Shown one piece after another: positions 63,455 through 64,000 of a DNA stretch of 64,000 bases (its first letter is position 1; the number at the start of each line of letters is the position of its first letter). The position numbers and the translations under genes are program-made. Source of the stretch: Mycolicibacterium peregrinum (GTDB taxonomy: Bacteria; Actinomycetota; Actinomycetes; Mycobacteriales; Mycobacteriaceae); contig NZ_LQPP01000016.1 of the NCBI RefSeq assembly GCF_002102345.1, positions 186,001 to 250,000 on the forward strand, written 5' to 3'. The notes under the pieces were generated by a model. It made no database searches. It was given only the letters and a program-made list of their open reading frames with translations, and was not told the DNA's origin.

Positions 63455-64000
63455 TTAGGGCGTCTCCTCCGGGGCCTGATCGGCCCCGGAGTGGTGGCGG
63501 CGCCAGGAGCGGTAGCCGCGGTGGGCGGCGAACGCCCCGGCGACGGCGGTGACGCACCACACCCCGATCGCGGTGTAGGCCAGCGGGGCCGACAGATCAC
63601 CGATCGACGCGCCCAGCGCGGTGTAGACGAATGCGCGCGGCACCGAGCCGATGAACGCCCCGACTGCCATCTGCCACAACGGCACTCCGAAGGCCCCGAA
63701 GGCGTAGGACGCCAGGGCGTCGGACAGTCCGGGAACGAACCGCTGTCCGACCACCGCCCATAGACCGCCGCGTTCGATCTGGTGGTCCAACCGATCGGCC
63801 CGTTGCGTCCCGAGCAGAGCCCGGGCGCTGTCGCGGCCTGCCCGTCGCCCGATCAGGCTGGCCACCATCGCGGTGCCCACCGTCGCCCCCAAGGTCACGA
63901 AGGTGCCCAACACCGGACCGAACAGCACCCCGCTGCCCGCGGCCAGGATCGGGCCCGGCACGAACAGTGCGCCGAGGCAGGCCGACACCACGACATACGC
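63455..64000 (-). CDS. VTT/TVP38-family membrane protein (5' end beyond window)
   Basis: A membrane protein of the VTT (SNARE-associated, TVP38/TMEM64) family, cut at its N-terminus by the window edge; the frame is open to base 64000. Visible are FVPGPILAAGSGVLFGPVLGTFVTLGATVGTAMVASLIGRRAGRD, the family core with a re-entrant helix, then GQRFVPGLSDALASYAFGAFGVPLW and two C-terminal helices. The tail is cytosolic and basic. Possible role: lipid scrambling or envelope homeostasis, as suggested for the family. A ten-base-stem hairpin (63467-63476 with 63482-63491) in its 3' end may also end the tex transcript. Confidence 0.85.
   Translation of the reverse strand, partial: AYVVVSACLGALFVPGPILAAGSGVLFGPVLGTFVTLGATVGTAMVASLIGRRAGRDSARALLGTQRADRLDHQIERGGLWAVVGQRFVPGLSDALASYAFGAFGVPLWQMAVGAFIGSVPRAFVYTALGASIGDLSAPLAYTAIGVWCVTAVAGAFAAHRGYRSWRRHHSGADQAPEETP

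Overview
The window reads as a chromosomal segment of a fast-growing mycobacterium (Mycolicibacterium type, close to M. smegmatis). The grounds are high GC, many GTG starts, leaderless promoters (TANNNT 6-8 bases before the start codon), and the order sigA, ppgK, suhB, cei, DUF4193, DUF3093, dut ... dxs, HRDC ribonuclease, hemE, hemY, hemQ, msrB, aftC, ribD-like, zapE, clpC2, which I recognise as the M. tuberculosis Rv2703-Rv2667 block. A PPE protein and DUF732 and DUF6636-like secreted proteins also fit. All family calls are from reading the sequence; no database search was run.

Layout. (1) 1-7.2 kb is an accessory catabolic cluster: two HsaA-like flavin oxygenases around an IclR regulator, two short-chain dehydrogenases, a Baeyer-Villiger monooxygenase and the broken remains of an esterase/lactone hydrolase. 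Together they suggest alcohol to ketone to lactone to hydroxy-acid chemistry on an unknown cyclic substrate. (2) 7.5-42.3 kb is core genome: housekeeping sigma factor, polyphosphate glucokinase, IMPase, Cei, dUTPase, the TrkA pair CeoB/CeoC, an APC permease with a TrmA-like RNA methyltransferase, NhaA, Dxs, the haem genes hemE-hemY-hemQ, MsrB, AftC, an alternative DHFR and ZapE. (3) 42.3-50.9 kb mixes regulators and transporters: clpC2 under a double operator, an orphan PrrB-like kinase, a GntR/MFS pair, a TDT transporter with a LysR gene, and a type I DAHP synthase behind a leader peptide and stem-loops that look like an aromatic amino-acid attenuator. (4) 50.9-54.1 kb looks like a haem-iron island: PPE37-like protein with an IdeR box, haem oxygenase, and a TetR regulator with a two-site operator. 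(5) 54.2-56.4 kb holds a membrane alpha/beta hydrolase and a small membrane protein. (6) 56.4-60.1 kb lies between two identical tRNA-Gly(GCC) genes and holds an altered Ser/Thr kinase, phage tail-like small genes, a DUF732 protein and tRNA-Val/tRNA-Cys. (7) 60.2-64 kb has a secreted lipoprotein, tRNA-Val(CAC), Tex, and a VTT-family membrane protein cut by the window edge.

The strongest leads are the attenuator before the DAHP synthase, the clpC2 operator pair lying on its own -35 and -10, the IdeR/PPE/haem oxygenase/TetR island, the tRNA-Gly duplication with phage and kinase cargo, and a perfect CRP box upstream of the DUF4193 gene.
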